From: DATDVD01 sp035290065
GTDB lineage: Bacteria > Pseudomonadota > Gammaproteobacteria > Coxiellales > Coxiellaceae
NCBI GenBank assembly: GCA_035290065.1
Contig: DATDVD010000007.1
Coordinates: 1-15,353 of the forward strand
Reading direction: 5' to 3'
Length of the DNA: 15,353 bases
Of the stretch, positions 13,866-15,353 are shown piece by piece. Each line of letters starts with the position of its first letter. Position 1 is the first letter of the stretch. A program made the translations under genes and the position numbers. Under the pieces are notes generated by a model that ran no database searches, was not told the origin of the DNA, and was given only the letters and a program-made list of their open reading frames with translations.

Positions 13866-15353
13866 TTAGGGTTTAAAAAATTGTTTCATTTGGCCAACGG
13901 CTGATTTTAAAGCATCTTTGTCTAACTGGAAACCTTTACGATCTTCTCCCGCGGGCCCTTTTACCACAAAATTGCCTTCTGGGTAGATACGAGTTACCTG
14001 AGTCGGCTGGACAATGGCAAAATCTGCATAACTGGCTGCCAAAAATAATGCGCGGGGCTTTAGATCGAAAAGGGAATGACCCACACTATAATCACTGGCT
14101 GGGTTTTGGCAACCGAGCAAATTTCCCATTAAAAAAGGCACTACATCATAGCTGGTAACCGCCTGCTTTTGCACGCCCGGCATTTTTCCAGGCCAATACA
14201 GCAAGAAAGGAACGTGCAACTGCCATTCATCATAGGCACTCGCGTGGCCCCAATAGCGCTGGTGGCCATCATTAAACTCTTCACCATGGTCGCCGGTGAT
14301 AATGACTAGCGTATTATTTAATAAATGCTGTTGGTCTAATTCGTTTATGACACTCCCCACCAATCCATCCACAAAATGAATGGCATTTTTATAACGATTT
14401 TTATACAGCTCAACCGGCGTATAGATACTCAAATGCATACGATCGCATTCCGCAATAGCCGGTTGAAACGGCGTAGGATAAGTAACGGTATCGTCGCAAT
14501 AACTGTGGGTAGCATCGTAAAATACGAATCCAAAAAAAGGACGGTGTTTGTCACGGATTTTTAGAAAATGAGTAAACCGTTTTGTAATTTCTTGATCGCG
14601 AATAAATGCTTGATTGCCGGGCATATCGAGAGTTAACGGCTTAACGTCTCGAAAAATAGTCTTATGGAAAGCAGGGAAACGAAGCGAAGCACTACGAAAA
14701 ATCCCCATTTGATAATTGTCCTTCAGCAACGCCTGAATCAACACAGGGCCTTGATGTTGCTTTAACATAGCCGTCCAATACGTATACGGTACGCTGTAAA
14801 ATAGAGTAAAAATACCAGGGCCTGTAGCATTACCACCGCTAAAATAGTCTGTGAAACGAAATGTTTTTTTAGAAAATGCTGAAATATGGGGCGTGACCGT
14901 GGGATTCATCATATCATATCGCCAATCATCGAGCACAATCCAAAGAATATTGTAAGGATGAGAAGAAGGCGAATAGTGCAAGACATGCTCGGGATAATGC
15001 AAGGGCAAATTAACTTTGCCTATTTGTTTAAACATAGCCGTTCCTGCGGATTCTAATCGATCCAACCCTCGATCCACCAATAAACCTAAAATAGGGGTAT
15101 AAAAAGGGATGGCTTGTGATTCCAACACAATTTGCTGTGTACCCGGAAAATCGGTTCGCGCATCCGTGCCTATTCCACTGGAACGCAACATAAGCAAATA
15201 AGAAAGAAATAAAGAAACACTGAGAATAAGTACTACTTGCTGGCCATATCCTCGCGGTACTGAAACGCTTATCTTTTTCCAAGCCCAGTGGGCTAAAAAA
15301 AATTCTACAAGACTAATGCCTATTAATATAAGAATAAAATAAAATATTTCGTG
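13866..15353 (-). CDS. PbgA/YejM-family (DUF3413) sulfatase-fold protein, upstream copy (partial, 5' end outside)
   Basis: The reading frame is open to the right edge, so this gene is cut by the window. The 495 visible residues begin inside the membrane domain (HEIFYFILILIGISLVEFF). A TTG at 15195-15197 could be mistaken for the start, but the 52 codons before it encode two membrane segments that align with segments 4 and 5 of the neighbouring paralogue. The true start therefore lies beyond 15353. The periplasmic domain keeps the full metal-site pattern: WIVLDDWRYD, Thr177 of the visible part (GGNATGPG), GDHGEEF at about 354-360, and WGHA. The three cysteines seen in the paralogue are conserved. 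Similarity runs through the whole visible length, so the pair arose by tandem duplication. It probably leads an operon with the copy 12 nt downstream. Confidence 0.85.
   Translation of the reverse strand, partial: HEIFYFILILIGISLVEFFLAHWAWKKISVSVPRGYGQQVVLILSVSLFLSYLLMLRSSGIGTDARTDFPGTQQIVLESQAIPFYTPILGLLVDRGLDRLESAGTAMFKQIGKVNLPLHYPEHVLHYSPSSHPYNILWIVLDDWRYDMMNPTVTPHISAFSKKTFRFTDYFSGGNATGPGIFTLFYSVPYTYWTAMLKQHQGPVLIQALLKDNYQMGIFRSASLRFPAFHKTIFRDVKPLTLDMPGNQAFIRDQEITKRFTHFLKIRDKHRPFFGFVFYDATHSYCDDTVTYPTPFQPAIAECDRMHLSIYTPVELYKNRYKNAIHFVDGLVGSVINELDQQHLLNNTLVIITGDHGEEFNDGHQRYWGHASAYDEWQLHVPFLLYWPGKMPGVQKQAVTSYDVVPFLMGNLLGCQNPASDYSVGHSLFDLKPRALFLAASYADFAIVQPTQVTRIYPEGNFVVKGPAGEDRKGFQLDKDALKSAVGQMKQFFKP

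Noticed and set aside
15195..15197. TTG as the start of the upstream PbgA-like protein
   Set aside because: The frame continues to the window edge, and the 52 upstream codons encode membrane segments that match the paralogue.

Overview
The window is a gene-dense stretch of a gammaproteobacterial chromosome. Base composition is moderately AT-rich, intergenic gaps are short, and there are no tRNAs, rRNAs, insertion sequences or CRISPR arrays. The neighbourhood gmk-rpoZ-spoT-recG, a small exported beta-barrel protein and lipopolysaccharide (LPS) core genes point to Legionellales. Coxiella or a close relative is my best guess, from recall of gene content only; no database was searched.

Layout. 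(1) Positions 1-3362 are an LPS inner-core block. It holds the 5' part of hldE (minus, runs off the left edge), a divergent WaaE/KdtX-type glycosyltransferase (plus), and a convergent minus-strand operon of a 58-residue zinc-finger protein, waaF and a second family-9 heptosyltransferase. (2) A strong terminator at 3405-3435 ends a monocistronic outer-membrane beta-barrel gene. That gene has a long, structured 5' leader. (3) Positions 4344-11078 form a minus-strand housekeeping run read as glycosyltransferase-like protein, gmk, rpoZ, spoT, recG. It covers GMP phosphorylation, the omega subunit of RNA polymerase, (p)ppGpp turnover and replication-fork repair. (4) rph (RNase PH) reads the other way from a short divergent promoter region. 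(5) Positions 11973-15353 hold two tandem minus-strand paralogues of the PbgA/YejM (DUF3413) inner-membrane family. The upstream copy runs off the right edge.

Envelope biogenesis is the shared theme: heptose supply, heptose and sugar transfer, an outer-membrane protein, a possible polysaccharide glycosyltransferase, and two PbgA-like proteins whose characterised relative controls LPS synthesis. These sit around a nucleotide-metabolism and stringent-response operon.

Most notable observations: both PbgA-like proteins keep a complete alkaline-phosphatase-type metal site that the E. coli homologue has lost; two perfect DnaA-box sequences lie in tandem in the 3' end of recG and a third at the 3' end of gmk; the outer-membrane protein leader has a hairpin and a duplicated Shine-Dalgarno-like element; the small zinc-finger gene overlaps waaF out of frame and fixes its start; and a glycosyltransferase-like gene sits where yicC is often found, next to gmk.
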